A stretch of DNA of 64,000 bases from Hyphomicrobiales bacterium (lineage in GTDB: Bacteria > Pseudomonadota > Alphaproteobacteria > Rhizobiales > Beijerinckiaceae), in NCBI GenBank assembly GCA_027489955.1, contig JAIXYZ010000013.1, positions 806,001 to 870,000 on the forward strand, read 5' to 3'. Numbering within the stretch: position 1 is the stretch's first letter; every line of letters starts with the position of its first letter. Below, one piece after another: positions 8,475-17,849 of this stretch. Made by a program: the position numbers and the translations under genes. Below the pieces are notes generated by a model that was not told where the DNA came from, made no database searches, and saw nothing but the letters and a program-made list of their open reading frames with translations.

Positions 8475-9980
8475 TCAGCCGGCCTCGGCCAGCAGGGAGA
8501 GTTGCTGCTTGGCGGATTCGCCCACCACGTCGGTGAGATGCGTGGGATAGTCGCCGGTGAAGCAATGGTCGGTGAATTGCGGCCGTACGGGATCGCGGCC
8601 CTCGAAGCCCATCGCCTTGTAGATCCCGTCGATCGACAGGAAGGCCAGGCTGTCCGCGCCGATGAAGCGGCGCATGCCTTCCAGGTCCATCGTGGCCGCG
8701 AGCAGCTTGTCCCGGTCGGGCGTGTCGATGCCGTAGAAGTCCGGATGGGTGATCGGCGGGCTCGACACGCGGAAATGCACCTCCGTGGCGCCGGCATCGC
8801 GCATCATCTGCACGATCTTCACCGAGGTCGTGCCGCGCACCAGGCTGTCGTCGACCAGGACGATCCGCTTACCCGCGATCACCGCACGGTTGGCGGAGTG
8901 CTTCATGCGCACGCCGAGCTCGCGCACGGCCTGCGTGGGCTGGATGAAGGTCCGGCCGACATAATGATTGCGGATGATGCCGAGCTCGTAGGGCACGCCG
9001 CTGGCCTGCGAGAAGCCGATGGCCGCGGGCACGCCGGAATCGGGAACCGGGATCACCACGTCCGCCTCGACGGCGGATTCCTGGGCGAGCTGGGCGCCCA
9101 TCCGCTTGCGGACTTCGTAGACGTTGCGCCCGTGGACCACGGAATCGGGGCGGGCGAAATAGATGTATTCGAAGATGCAGGGGCGGGCCTGCACCGGCGG
9201 GAACGGCTTCAGCGATTCCACGCCGTCCTCGGAGATGACGACCACCTCGCCGTTCTCGATGTCGCGCACGAAGCGCGCGCCGATGATGTCGAGGGCGCAG
9301 GTCTCGGACGCCAGGATGTAGTGGCCGTTGAGTTCGCCCAGGACCAGCGGGCGGATGCCGAGCGGATCGCGCGCGCCGATCAGCTTCTTGTTCGTCAGGG
9401 CGACGAGGGAATAGGCGCCTTCCAGCTGGCGGATCGCCTCGACGAAGCGCTCGACGATGCGGGTCTTCCGGCTCTTGGCGACGAGGTGCAGGATCACCTC
9501 GGTGTCCGACGTCGACTGGTAGATCGCGCCCTCGCGGATGAGGTTGCGGCGGATCGTCAGGCCGTTGGTCAGGTTGCCGTTATGGGCGACCGCGAAGCCG
9601 CCGCCCTCCAGCTCGGCGAAGAGCGGCTGCACGTTCCGCAGGATCGTTTCGCCTGTGGTCGAGTAGCGCACATGGCCGATGGCACCGTGGCCAGCCAGCC
9701 GTTCGATCGTGGAGCGCTTGGAGAAATGGTCGCCGACCAGACCCAGCCGGCGCTCGGAATGGAAGCGGCGGCCGTCATAGCAGACGATGCCGGCGGCTTC
9801 CTGGCCCCGGTGCTGCAGGGCGTGCAGGCCCAAAGCCGTGATGGCCGCGGCGTCGGGATGGCCGAAAATGCCGAAGACGCCGCATTCCTCGCGCAGCGTG
9901 TCGCCGTCGAAATCGAGAGGATCGAAGCAGTCCGACTGCGAGGCCTGCGGATGGTCCGCGGGGGCGTTCGGGTCCGTCAT
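8475..9980 (-). CDS. purF: Amidophosphoribosyltransferase
   Basis: PurF catalyses the first committed step of purine synthesis: glutamine plus PRPP gives 5-phosphoribosylamine. It is 501 residues long. The N-terminal part of about 32 residues precedes Cys33 in REECGVFGIFG. Cys33 is the glutaminase nucleophile, so the leader is probably removed as in Bacillus-type enzymes. Other marks are HRGQEAAGI, HNGNLTN, the PRPP-binding loop IVLVDDSLVRGTT and YVGRTFIQPTQ. GGAG lies eight bases before the ATG. The Bacillus-type enzymes often carry an Fe-S cluster bound by four Cys; a full set is not apparent by eye here. Confidence 0.97.
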   Translation of the reverse strand: MTDPNAPADHPQASQSDCFDPLDFDGDTLREECGVFGIFGHPDAAAITALGLHALQHRGQEAAGIVCYDGRRFHSERRLGLVGDHFSKRSTIERLAGHGAIGHVRYSTTGETILRNVQPLFAELEGGGFAVAHNGNLTNGLTIRRNLIREGAIYQSTSDTEVILHLVAKSRKTRIVERFVEAIRQLEGAYSLVALTNKKLIGARDPLGIRPLVLGELNGHYILASETCALDIIGARFVRDIENGEVVVISEDGVESLKPFPPVQARPCIFEYIYFARPDSVVHGRNVYEVRKRMGAQLAQESAVEADVVIPVPDSGVPAAIGFSQASGVPYELGIIRNHYVGRTFIQPTQAVRELGVRMKHSANRAVIAGKRIVLVDDSLVRGTTSVKIVQMMRDAGATEVHFRVSSPPITHPDFYGIDTPDRDKLLAATMDLEGMRRFIGADSLAFLSIDGIYKAMGFEGRDPVRPQFTDHCFTGDYPTHLTDVVGESAKQQLSLLAEAG

Positions 9981-10138
9981 GGTCGTCTCCTCACCGCTGA
10001 GGCGGTCGCCAGGGCCGAGGGCGTGCGGTCATGGTGCGGTGCCACACGCATGTAATGAACGGGCGGCACGATGGAAAGGCGCCATCGCGTCGCTGGGCGC
10101 GGACTTGTCATGCGTCCGCGTCAGGTCTCGCCCGCCGC

Positions 10139-10723
10139 TCAGCTCCGCCGCTGGCCGCCGGGCTGCAGGGACGGGTCCTCGGACGGCGCTTCCGGCGCCG
10201 GCTGGTCCTGCGTCGGCGGCTTAAGCCGGCGCAGGGCGGCCTCGGGGTCGTCGGGCAGCATGGCCAGCAGCTGGTCGCCGCCGGATTGCAGGAAGGAGCG
10301 CGTCTTGGCCGTGCGCGCCCATTCGGGCTGCATTTCGGGCTTCACCAGCCAGTTGAACATCAGGAACCCGACGATGCAGATGAGCACGCCGCGCGCCGCG
10401 CCGTAGAAGAAGCCCAGCGACCGGTCGAGGGCGCCGATCCGCGAGTCCAGCACGAAATCCGACAGGCGGACCGTCAGGAACGACACGACGACCAGCGTCA
10501 CGAGGAAGATCGCGCCGATGGCCACCGCAAGCGCGATCTGCGGGTTCGCGATGTGCTGCTGGACGTAAGGGACAAGGGCCGGGTGCAGCGTGAGCGCCGC
10601 CGCCACCGCCGCCACCCAGGACGCGATGGACAGCACCTCGCGCGTGAAGCCGCGGACGGCTGCGAGCAGGGCCGAGATCAGGATGACGCCGAGAACGACG
10701 AGGTCGAAGATGGATACGGGCAT
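10139..10723 (-). CDS. CvpA family inner-membrane protein
   Basis: A 194-residue protein with four hydrophobic segments (about residues 5-22, 28-45, 62-85 and 103-122) and a Pro/Gln-rich cytoplasmic tail. It shows the family's LDRSLGFFYGAARGVLI motif around residues 98-114. CvpA was named for colicin V production in E. coli and lies upstream of purF there as well as here. The cvpA-purF neighbourhood is conserved but the molecular role is still unclear, with reports of envelope stress and bile tolerance. The gap to purF is 158 bases, so purF may have its own promoter. Confidence 0.9.
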   Translation of the reverse strand: MPVSIFDLVVLGVILISALLAAVRGFTREVLSIASWVAAVAAALTLHPALVPYVQQHIANPQIALAVAIGAIFLVTLVVVSFLTVRLSDFVLDSRIGALDRSLGFFYGAARGVLICIVGFLMFNWLVKPEMQPEWARTAKTRSFLQSGGDQLLAMLPDDPEAALRRLKPPTQDQPAPEAPSEDPSLQPGGQRRS

Positions 10724-10826
10724 GGCTCGCCGGAGGGTGCTCGCGGGCGCGGACGGGTTTTGGACGGCGTCCGGTCGCCCGGCCGGCCGCCACGGGCCCA
10801 GTCTATAGACGCTTGATTGTGGCGCG

Positions 10827-12236
10827 TCACCCGTCCTCGCCGGGCGGGCGGCGCGTTCTCCCGCCCGAAGCGGCGATCCGGGCCACGAGATCGGCGATAT
10901 GGGTCACGGTTTCGACCCTGAGGGGCGCTCCGCCGGCGGTTTCCCGCGCGGCGGGTGGCGCGATCGCCGTGGTGAAGCCGAGCTTTGCCGCCTCCTTGAT
11001 TCGCGCCTCGGCCTGCGTGACCGGGCGGACGGCGCCCGACAGGCCGAGCTCGCCGAAATAGACGGTGCCGGCCGGCAGGGGCGCGCCGACGAGGGAGGAT
11101 ACGAGCGCGGCGGCTGCGGCGAGGTCCGCCGCCGGCTCGGCGATACGCAGGCCGCCGGCCACGTTGAGATAGATGTCGTGCATGCCGAGCTTGACCCCGC
11201 CATGGGTCTCCAGCACGGCGACGATCATGGCCAGCCGGCTCGAATCCCAGCCCACGACGGCGCGGCGCGGCGTGCCGAGGGAGGACGGCGCCACGAGCGC
11301 CTGCATCTCCACGAGCAGGGGGCGGGTGCCCTCCATCCCGGCGAAGACCGCCGTGCCCGGCGCCGCCGCGTCCCGGCCGGCCAGGAACAGGGCGGAGGGG
11401 TTGGGCACCTCGGCCAGGCCCTTGCCGGTCATCTCGAACACGCCGATCTCGTCGGTCGGGCCGAAGCGGTTCTTGGCCGCCCTCAGGATGCGGAAATGGT
11501 GCGCGCCGTCGCCCTCGAACGAGGCGACCGCGTCGACCATGTGCTCGACGACGCGCGGCCCGGCGATCTGCCCGTCCTTTGTCACGTGCCCGACCAGGAT
11601 CACTGCCGTGCCGGATGTCTTGGCGAAGCGGATGAGCGCCTGCGCGGCGCCGCGCACCTGCGTCACCGTGCCCGGCGCGCTCTCCACCGTTTCGGTCCAC
11701 ATCGTCTGGATGGAATCGATGACGGCGAGGCGAGGCGGCGCGCCCTGCGAGAGCGTCGCGACGATGTCCTCCACGTTGGTCTCGGCCGCGAGCTCCACCG
11801 GCGCGCGGGCGAGGCCCAGCCGCTCCGCCCGCAGCCGCACCTGCGCCACCGCCTCCTCGCCGGAAATGTATGCCACCCGGTGCCCGGCATCGGCCAAAGC
11901 GGCGCAGGCCTGCATCAGGAGCGTCGACTTCCCGATGCCGGGATCGCCGCCGATGAGGATGACGGAGCCCTTCACGAAACCCCCGCCGGTGACCCGGTCG
12001 AGCTCGGCGATGCCGCTGGCGACGCGCGGGGCGTCCTCGGCCTGGCCCTCCAGCGATTCCAGCTTGAAGACCCGGCCCTTGCCGCGGGCGGGCCGCGTCG
12101 CGACGGGTCCCGAGATCGCGGGCGAATCCTCCAGCGCGATCGTGTTCCACTCGCCGCAGGCGTCGCACTTGCCCTGCCAGCGCCCATAGGCCGCGCCGCA
12201 ATTCTGGCAGGCGAAGACGGGACCCCGCTTTGCCAT
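10827..12236 (-). CDS. radA: DNA repair protein RadA
   Basis: RadA is a RecA-like ATPase and branch-migration helicase in recombinational repair. It is 469 residues long. The N-terminal C4 zinc finger (CQNCG ... CDACG, residues about 10-27) is intact. The Walker A GGDPGIGKST lies near residue 95, the RadA-specific KNRFG motif is present, and the C-terminal third is the Lon-protease-like P domain (LPAGTVYFGELGLSGAVRPV) without proteolytic function. It lies 39 bases downstream of alr, and cvpA follows after 103 bases. Confidence 0.97.
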   Translation of the reverse strand: MAKRGPVFACQNCGAAYGRWQGKCDACGEWNTIALEDSPAISGPVATRPARGKGRVFKLESLEGQAEDAPRVASGIAELDRVTGGGFVKGSVILIGGDPGIGKSTLLMQACAALADAGHRVAYISGEEAVAQVRLRAERLGLARAPVELAAETNVEDIVATLSQGAPPRLAVIDSIQTMWTETVESAPGTVTQVRGAAQALIRFAKTSGTAVILVGHVTKDGQIAGPRVVEHMVDAVASFEGDGAHHFRILRAAKNRFGPTDEIGVFEMTGKGLAEVPNPSALFLAGRDAAAPGTAVFAGMEGTRPLLVEMQALVAPSSLGTPRRAVVGWDSSRLAMIVAVLETHGGVKLGMHDIYLNVAGGLRIAEPAADLAAAAALVSSLVGAPLPAGTVYFGELGLSGAVRPVTQAEARIKEAAKLGFTTAIAPPAARETAGGAPLRVETVTHIADLVARIAASGGRTRRPPGEDG

Positions 12237-12275
12237 GTCAGGACATCCGAGCCATGTCGGCAGCCGCCGGCGTCA

Positions 12276-13433
12276 TCATGGCTCCAGGTATTCGCGGGCA
12301 TAGCGCGCGCCCAGGCCCGTCAGCACCTCGTATCCGATCGTGCCCGCGCGGGCGCCGACGTCGTCGATGTCCAGCCCTTCGCCGATGAGGGTGACGAGGT
12401 CGCCGCGGCGGATCGCGTGATCGGGCACGTCCGTGACGTCGAGGGTGATGAGGTCCATGGAGACCCGGCCCGCAAAGGGACATCTCACCCCGGCGACGAT
12501 CGCCGCGCCGGCGGGCGTGCCCGCTTGCAGCTTGGCGTCGGTCAGGCTCGCCGCGCGCGGATAGCCGTCGGCATAGCCCGTGCTGATCGTCGCGATGCGG
12601 CGTGGCCCCCGTGCCGTCCACTGGCCGTTATAGCCGACGCGCTCGCCGTCCCCGATCTTCCGCAGCTGGATGATCCGCGCCCGGAGCGTCACGACGGGCT
12701 GCATCGGATTGGGTTCGCCGGGCAGGGGATTGCCGCCGTAGAGCGCATAGCCTGGCCGCACGAGGTCGAGCCCGGGCACCGTGGGGTGGAAGATGCCGGA
12801 GGAATTGGCGATGGAGGCGGGTATGCCGGGAAACAGCTCGCGGAGACCGGCGAACGCGCTCACCTGCCGCCCGGTGGCGTCGTCGGCCCGATCCTCCGCC
12901 GCGGCCAGGTGCGTCATCAGGAGGTCGGGCCGGAAGGAGCCGCCCTCGCGCGCGAGCTCGTGCGCCTCCTCGATGGAGAGGCCGAGGCGGTTCATGGCCG
13001 TGTCCACGTGCAGGGCCGCGCCGGGGCTGTCCCCGGCAATGCCGCAGAAGGCGCGCCATTCCGCGACCTCCTCCAGCGAGCCCAGCACCGGCCGTAGGTT
13101 GAGGCCGCCGAAGACGCCGCACGTCCCGGGCAGCAGCCCGTTCAGCACGTAGATGTCCGCCAGGGGCGCGGCCTCGCGCGCGGCGATCGCCTCGCCGATA
13201 TGGGCGACGAAGAAGGTCCGGCAGCCGGCGGCCGACAGGGCCTCGACGGCCTGCTTCAGGCCCGTCCCATAGGCGTCTGCCTTCACCACGGCGCCGCATT
13301 CGGCGGGAGCGGCGCGCGCCTTCAGCTTGCGCCAGTTGGCGACGAGGGCGCCGAGATCGACGGTCAGGAGGGCACCGGCCTCTTCGGGCGGCGGGCCCAC
13401 GCGCCCGGGAGCATCGTCCTCGAAGTCGGTCAC
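12276..13433 (-). CDS. alr: Alanine racemase
   Basis: Alr interconverts L- and D-alanine for peptidoglycan with PLP. The protein has 385 residues: an N-terminal TIM barrel with the Schiff-base Lys51 in VVKADAYGTG, and a C-terminal beta domain carrying the catalytic Tyr region (STGYADGYPR). It begins with GTG at 13433, one base after the dnaB stop codon, so translation is probably coupled to dnaB. The first 20 residues (acidic, Pro-rich) are less conserved, and a start slightly downstream cannot be excluded. Confidence 0.95.
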   Translation of the reverse strand: MTDFEDDAPGRVGPPPEEAGALLTVDLGALVANWRKLKARAAPAECGAVVKADAYGTGLKQAVEALSAAGCRTFFVAHIGEAIAAREAAPLADIYVLNGLLPGTCGVFGGLNLRPVLGSLEEVAEWRAFCGIAGDSPGAALHVDTAMNRLGLSIEEAHELAREGGSFRPDLLMTHLAAAEDRADDATGRQVSAFAGLRELFPGIPASIANSSGIFHPTVPGLDLVRPGYALYGGNPLPGEPNPMQPVVTLRARIIQLRKIGDGERVGYNGQWTARGPRRIATISTGYADGYPRAASLTDAKLQAGTPAGAAIVAGVRCPFAGRVSMDLITLDVTDVPDHAIRRGDLVTLIGEGLDIDDVGARAGTIGYEVLTGLGARYAREYLEP

Positions 13434-13434
13434 G

Positions 13435-14919
13435 TCACATCCGCTCGGGCAGTTTGTCCTCTTCGGCGAGATTGCCGAAGCGGGTGATGTCCGCCTGGAA
13501 CGCCAGCGGCACGGTGCCGGTCGGTCCGTGACGCTGCTTGCCGATGATGACCTCGGCCTTGCCGTGCGCCTGCTCCATCTCGGTCTGCCACTTGAAGTAC
13601 TCCTCGGTGCCCATCTTGGGCTCCTTGTTCTTCAGGTAGTATTCCTCGCGGAACACGAACATGACCACGTCCGCGTCCTGCTCGATGGACCCGGATTCGC
13701 GCAGGTCCGACAGCTGCGGGCGCTTGTCGTCGCGCTGCTCCACCTGGCGGGACAGCTGGGACAGCGCCACGACCGGGACGGCGAGCTCCTTGGCGAGCGC
13801 CTTCAGGCCGGTCGTGATCTCGGTCAGTTCCTGGACGCGGTTCTCGCCCTTCTTGGACGAGCCGGACAGGAGCTGGAGATAGTCCACGATCAGAAGGTCG
13901 AGGCCCTTCTGCCGCTTGAGCCGCCGCGCGCGGGCGACGAGCTGCGCGATGGAGATGCCGCCGGTCTGGTCGATGTAGAGCGGGACGGTCTGCATCTCCC
14001 GCGCGGCGTCGGTGATCCGGTAGAACTCGTCCTCGCGGATGTCGCCGCGGCGGATCTTGTAGGAGGGCACGCCCGACTGCTCGGCGACGATACGCGTGGC
14101 GAGCTGCTCGGCGGACATTTCCAGCGAGAAGAAACCCACGATGCCGCCATTGACCGTCTTCAGCGTGCCGTCCGGCTGCTTCTCGGCCTGGTAGGCCTTG
14201 GCCACGTTGAAGGCGATGTTGGTGACCAGCGCCGTCTTGCCCATGCCCGGGCGCCCGGCGAGGATCACGAGGTCCGACGATTGCAGGCCGCCCATCATCC
14301 GGTCGAGGTCGGCAAGGCCGGTGGCGATGCCGGACAGGTGGCCGTCCCGGTTGTATGCCGCGGCCGCCATGTCGATGGCCGCGGTCAGGGCGTCCGAGAA
14401 GCGCTGGAAGCCGGAATCGTACCGGCCGGTCTCTGCCAGGCCGAAGAGCTTGCGCTCCGCCTCCTCGATCTGTTCCCGCGGCGAGGAATCGACGTCGGCC
14501 TCGTAGGCCGCGTTGACCATGTCCTCGCCGATCGTGATCAGGTCGCGGCGCACCGCCAGATCGTGGATCGTGCGCCCGTAATCCTCGGCGTTGATGACCG
14601 TGGTCGCCTCGGCGGCAAGACGCGCGAGATATTGCGAGACCGTGATTCCCCCGAGGTCCACCTCCGTGAGGAAGGTCTTGAGCGTGATCGGGTTGGCGAT
14701 CTTGCCCGCGCGGATCAGGCTCGACGTCACCTCGTAGATGCGGCGGTGCAGCTCCTCGGAGAAGTGCCGCGCCTCCAGGAAGTCCGACACGCGGAAGAAG
14801 GCGTCGTTGTTGACCAGGATCGCGCCGAGCAGGGCCTGCTCCGCATCGATATTATGCGGGGCGACCCGGTATTCGGTGGGCTGGTCGAGGCGGGCGACGA
14901 GGGCGGTGCTGTTGGCCAT
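13435..14919 (-). CDS. dnaB: Replicative DNA helicase
   Basis: DnaB is the hexameric fork helicase. The 494-residue protein has an N-terminal helical domain (AEQALLGAILVNN at about residues 27-39) and a RecA-like C-terminal motor. Walker A is LAGRPGMGKTALV, where Gly-Met replaces the more usual Ser-Met. Walker B is LLIVDYLQLL, and the DnaB motif LSQLSRQVEQR is present. No intein is present; inteins are common at this P-loop. It sits between rplI and alr, the usual alphaproteobacterial place. A strong hairpin separates it from rplI, so it probably has its own promoter in the 173 bases upstream. Confidence 0.97.
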   Translation of the reverse strand: MANSTALVARLDQPTEYRVAPHNIDAEQALLGAILVNNDAFFRVSDFLEARHFSEELHRRIYEVTSSLIRAGKIANPITLKTFLTEVDLGGITVSQYLARLAAEATTVINAEDYGRTIHDLAVRRDLITIGEDMVNAAYEADVDSSPREQIEEAERKLFGLAETGRYDSGFQRFSDALTAAIDMAAAAYNRDGHLSGIATGLADLDRMMGGLQSSDLVILAGRPGMGKTALVTNIAFNVAKAYQAEKQPDGTLKTVNGGIVGFFSLEMSAEQLATRIVAEQSGVPSYKIRRGDIREDEFYRITDAAREMQTVPLYIDQTGGISIAQLVARARRLKRQKGLDLLIVDYLQLLSGSSKKGENRVQELTEITTGLKALAKELAVPVVALSQLSRQVEQRDDKRPQLSDLRESGSIEQDADVVMFVFREEYYLKNKEPKMGTEEYFKWQTEMEQAHGKAEVIIGKQRHGPTGTVPLAFQADITRFGNLAEEDKLPERM

Positions 14920-15092
14920 GGCTGTCTTCGATGCGGTCGGGCAGGTCTAGCACGCCGGCCGGCGGGGGGCGTGATCTTCGGATCACGCCGGCGCCGAACC
15001 TGGCAGGCGGCCGGCGCAATCCACGCGACTCACAGGCGCCCTCAATCGGGCGCGCGGCCATGGTCGGATATTCTTGACTCCCCGGCAACAAG

Positions 15093-15117
15093 AAGGGCGC
15101 CCGCGAGGGGCGCCCTT
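15093..15117 (-). terminator. Terminator-like hairpin after rplI
   Basis: A perfect 10-base-pair stem, AAGGGCGCCC on each side of a GCGAG loop. On the minus strand it is followed by CTTGTTG, a weak U-rich tract. It lies 24 bases past the rplI stop and about 170 bases before dnaB, so it should end the rpsF-rpsR-DUF2232-rplI transcript. Confidence 0.75.
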
Positions 15118-15140
15118 GCAAGCGAGCCGGTAGGGCCGGA

Positions 15141-15704
15141 TCAGAGTTCGACGTCGCCGGCCTCGGCGAGGGCAGCGCCCACTTCCAGGCCCAGATCGTC
15201 GAGATTGGTCTCCTCGCGGACGAAGACGTCCTCGCCGCGGGCCTGGCGCTCGGCCTCCTCGGGGCTGCGGGCGACGTTGACCGTCACCGTGACGTCCACC
15301 TCCGGATGCAGGTTCACCGGCACCGCATGCACGCCCAGCGTCTTGATCGGCTGGTTCAGCACGACCTGCTGGCGCGACACGGTGAAGCCGGAGGTGCCCA
15401 GCGCCTCGGCGATGTCGCGGGTCGCGACCGAGCCGTACAGCACGCCCGACTCGCCGGCCTGGCGGATGATCGTGACGGACTGGCCGTCCAGGCTCTCGGC
15501 GACCTTCTGCGCCTCGGACTTCAGCTCGAGGTTGCGGGCCTCGAGCTGGGCGCGCTGCTCGTCGAAGCGCTTCTTGTTGGTCTCGGTGGCGCGCAGCGCC
15601 TTGCCGCGCGGCAGGAGGAAGTTGCGGGCAAAGCCGTCCTTGACGCGGACGGTCTCGCCCATCTGGCCCAGCTTGGCCACGCGCTCGAGCAGAATGACTT
15701 CCAT
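15141..15704 (-). CDS. rplI: 50S ribosomal protein L9
   Basis: L9 binds 23S rRNA near the L1 stalk and helps keep the reading frame. The N-terminal domain ([24 protein letters not shown] region), the long connecting helix (about residues 40-75) and the C-terminal domain are present. At 187 residues it is longer than the 149 of E. coli because of an acidic C-terminal tail ([20 protein letters not shown]), which is normal for Alphaproteobacteria. It lies 40 bases downstream of the DUF2232 gene. Confidence 0.97.
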   Translation of the reverse strand: MEVILLERVAKLGQMGETVRVKDGFARNFLLPRGKALRATETNKKRFDEQRAQLEARNLELKSEAQKVAESLDGQSVTIIRQAGESGVLYGSVATRDIAEALGTSGFTVSRQQVVLNQPIKTLGVHAVPVNLHPEVDVTVTVNVARSPEEAERQARGEDVFVREETNLDDLGLEVGAALAEAGDVEL

Positions 15705-15744
15705 GACGTGTCTCCTTTAGGTGTCCGGTCGATGCCGGGTGTCT

Positions 15745-16689
15745 TCAGTCGGGGATGGACACGGCTTCCGGCCTGCGGGTGAACAGGTCGATGAGGCCGT
15801 AGATGGCGAGGAACGGGATGGGCCAGCCCGCGGTGATCGTCATGATCAGGTAGATCAGGCCCAGGAAGAACGGCCGGCCGGGCTTGCCCCGGGTCCGGTC
15901 GTGGATGGCGGCCAGCGCCTGGAAGGCGAGGGCGCAGATGCCCGCGCCGACGATCCCCTTGCCGAGGATGCCGGGATAGCCGCCGGCGGCCGCCAGCAGC
16001 ATCGCGGCGGCGAAGATGCCGAGCGCGGCCCGCGGCATCTGCGTTGACGGCAGCGGCACCCAGGGCCGCTGCAGCCGGCCGGACACCGCGACGGCCTTGG
16101 CGCCGCCCCACAGATTGCCGACCAGGAGCGGCACGATGGACGCGCCGATCACCACGGGGAAGAAGCCGACCAGGATGTCGATCGCCTCCGCCGGCTCGAT
16201 GCCCTGTCCGAGCACGAGAGGCTGGTCCTGGGGCGTGCCGGTCTGCATGCGCAGGATCGCCTCGACCAGCTGGCGCATCGTGCTGCCATAGGCGGTGAAG
16301 CTCCCCCCGCCGACGGCGAGCGCGCTGGCGAGCGTCATGCCGCCCGCGATCAGGGCGATGCCGAGCAGGATCGTCCCGTTGGAGGGCACCTCGCGCCGCT
16401 CCGGCCCCAGTCGTGTATTGGCAAGCCAGCACATCAGCCAGGCAGGCGCGGCCACGCCGAAGGTGAAGCCGATCGCATAGGCGGGGCCGAGCACGGCCGA
16501 GAGCGCGGCGCCGCCTACGGCGACCGCCAGCAGACCGGTCAGATGGGTCCAGCCCATGCCGGCAATGACGACGGGCAGCGGCGATATGTAAGAGAGGATG
16601 AGGGCGAACGGCGACATCGTCGCGGTAGCCGCGAACAGGAGCGCGGCCGTCAGGCCGGCGCCGATGCCGATCGTAATGGCGTTCGCCAT
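15745..16689 (-). CDS. DUF2232 family multi-spanning membrane protein
   Basis: A 314-residue inner-membrane protein with about eight hydrophobic helices. It starts in the membrane straight away (AITIGIGAGLTAALLFAA) and ends with a short Arg-rich tail. DUF2232 proteins sit between rpsR and rplI in many Alphaproteobacteria and have no proven function. Resemblance to ECF-transporter S components and YybS has been noted for the family, which would suggest solute binding (family-level inference only). The gap from rpsR is 145 bases and to rplI 40 bases. Confidence 0.85.
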   Translation of the reverse strand: MANAITIGIGAGLTAALLFAATATMSPFALILSYISPLPVVIAGMGWTHLTGLLAVAVGGAALSAVLGPAYAIGFTFGVAAPAWLMCWLANTRLGPERREVPSNGTILLGIALIAGGMTLASALAVGGGSFTAYGSTMRQLVEAILRMQTGTPQDQPLVLGQGIEPAEAIDILVGFFPVVIGASIVPLLVGNLWGGAKAVAVSGRLQRPWVPLPSTQMPRAALGIFAAAMLLAAAGGYPGILGKGIVGAGICALAFQALAAIHDRTRGKPGRPFFLGLIYLIMTITAGWPIPFLAIYGLIDLFTRRPEAVSIPD

Positions 16690-16834
16690 GCTCGCTGTCC
16701 CTCTGCTTCGGGCAGGGTTAGGAGCGGATCGATGTCCGCCCCAGCGCGTCCGGCGCAGGCGCCGGACCGGGTCAAGGATGATCGGGACGGCGCGGCGGCC
16801 GCGCCGTCCCGGAGCGTCTTAACGGATCAGCGTC

Positions 16835-17074
16835 TTAGCGGATCATGTAGGGCAGCAGGCCCAGGAAGCGGGCGCGCTTGATCGCCTGGGCGAGCTCGCG
16901 CTGCTTCTTGGCCGATACGGCCGTGATGCGGGACGGCACGATCTTGCCGCGCTCGGAGATATAGCGCGACAGGAGACGGACGTCCTTGTAGTCGATCTTC
17001 GGCGCGTTGGCGCCCGAGAACGGGCAGCTCTTGCGACGGCGGAAGAAGGGGCGGCGGGCGGCTTGAGCGGCCAT
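16835..17074 (-). CDS. rpsR: 30S ribosomal protein S18
   Basis: S18 forms a pair with S6 on the 30S platform. The 79-residue protein has the conserved [26 protein letters not shown] and [20 protein letters not shown] segments. It starts three bases after the rpsF stop, so the two partners are translated from one message in equal amounts. Confidence 0.97.
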   Translation of the reverse strand: MAAQAARRPFFRRRKSCPFSGANAPKIDYKDVRLLSRYISERGKIVPSRITAVSAKKQRELAQAIKRARFLGLLPYMIR

Positions 17075-17077
17075 GGA

Positions 17078-17542
17078 TCAGCCCTCCTGAGCAGGGGTTT
17101 CTTCGCGATCGCGGCGCGGGCCACGATCCGGACGGTCGCCGCGGTCGCGGTCGCCGAAGCGGTTGCCGCCGCCGAAGCCGCGCGGGCCGCCGGGGCCACG
17201 ATCGTCGCGCTCGTCGCGGTCGCGCTTCTGCAGCATCGCGGACGGGCCTTCCTCCAGCGCCTCGACGCGGATGGTGAGGAAGCGCAGGACGTCCTCGCTC
17301 AGGCGCTGCTGGCGCTCGATCTCGGCCAGGGCGGCCGGGGGAGCGTCGATGTTCAGGAGCGTGAAGTGGGCCTTGCGATTCTTCGAGATGCGGTACGCGA
17401 GCGTCTTGACGCCCCAGTACTCGTTCTTCGCGAGCGTGCCGCCGGCAGCCTCGACGATGCCCTTGTACTGCTCGACGAGGGCGTCCACCTGCTGCGACGT
17501 CACATCCTGGCGAGCCAGGAAGACGTGTTCATACAATGCCAT
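17078..17542 (-). CDS. rpsF: 30S ribosomal protein S6
   Basis: S6 (154 residues) has the usual ferredoxin-like fold in the first ~100 residues ([42 protein letters not shown]). The remaining ~45 residues are a low-complexity tail of Arg, Gly and Asp repeats ([31 protein letters not shown]). Such tails are common on alphaproteobacterial S6; in E. coli the tail is shorter and is glutamylated by RimK. It is the first gene of the rpsF-rpsR-DUF2232-rplI transcript. Confidence 0.96.
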   Translation of the reverse strand: MALYEHVFLARQDVTSQQVDALVEQYKGIVEAAGGTLAKNEYWGVKTLAYRISKNRKAHFTLLNIDAPPAALAEIERQQRLSEDVLRFLTIRVEALEEGPSAMLQKRDRDERDDRGPGGPRGFGGGNRFGDRDRGDRPDRGPRRDREETPAQEG

Positions 17543-17849
17543 AACGGGCCTTTCTCATGTTCGGCGTCCACCCGGCGCGGAGCCCTCCGAGCCCGAAGGC
17601 CCGATCGGCAGTTTCGAAGGCGGGAACACGGGACGACGGCTTCGGATGAAACCTGGAAGGGCAAAGCCTCCCCGTCCGTTCAGCCCCCGGCCGGAGCGAA
17701 CGCGCGGTTTCCATACGGGAGAAGGCCCGTGAACGCAAGCAGCCGCGCCCACCCGGGGGCATCGTGTCGCAAGCCCGGACGCGGCCTGGCTTCTGGCGAG
17801 CGGCGCGCGATTGTCCTAAACAACCGGCCTCGAATGCGGGGCCATCGCC
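17543..17849. promoter_or_regulatory. 307-base divergent gap between rpsF and pdxJ; promoters expected, none clearly recognised
   Basis: No gene is apparent here. Both flanking genes start at its edges, so it must hold the promoters and the rpsF leader. On the minus strand just before rpsF there are GC-rich self-pairing stretches (around 17560-17605) where an S6:S18 autoregulatory leader would be expected. I cannot confirm the consensus bulge and CCG element of that leader. No clear -35/-10 pair stands out in this GC-rich sequence. Confidence 0.35.

Noticed and set aside
8307-10055. Long open frame antisense to purF
   Set aside because: Same codon-bias effect; purF on the minus strand has all its catalytic motifs.
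17543-17849. S6:S18 autoregulatory RNA leader before rpsF
   Set aside because: GC-rich pairing exists, but the consensus bulge and CCG arrangement could not be aligned by eye, so it is left as an unresolved leader.
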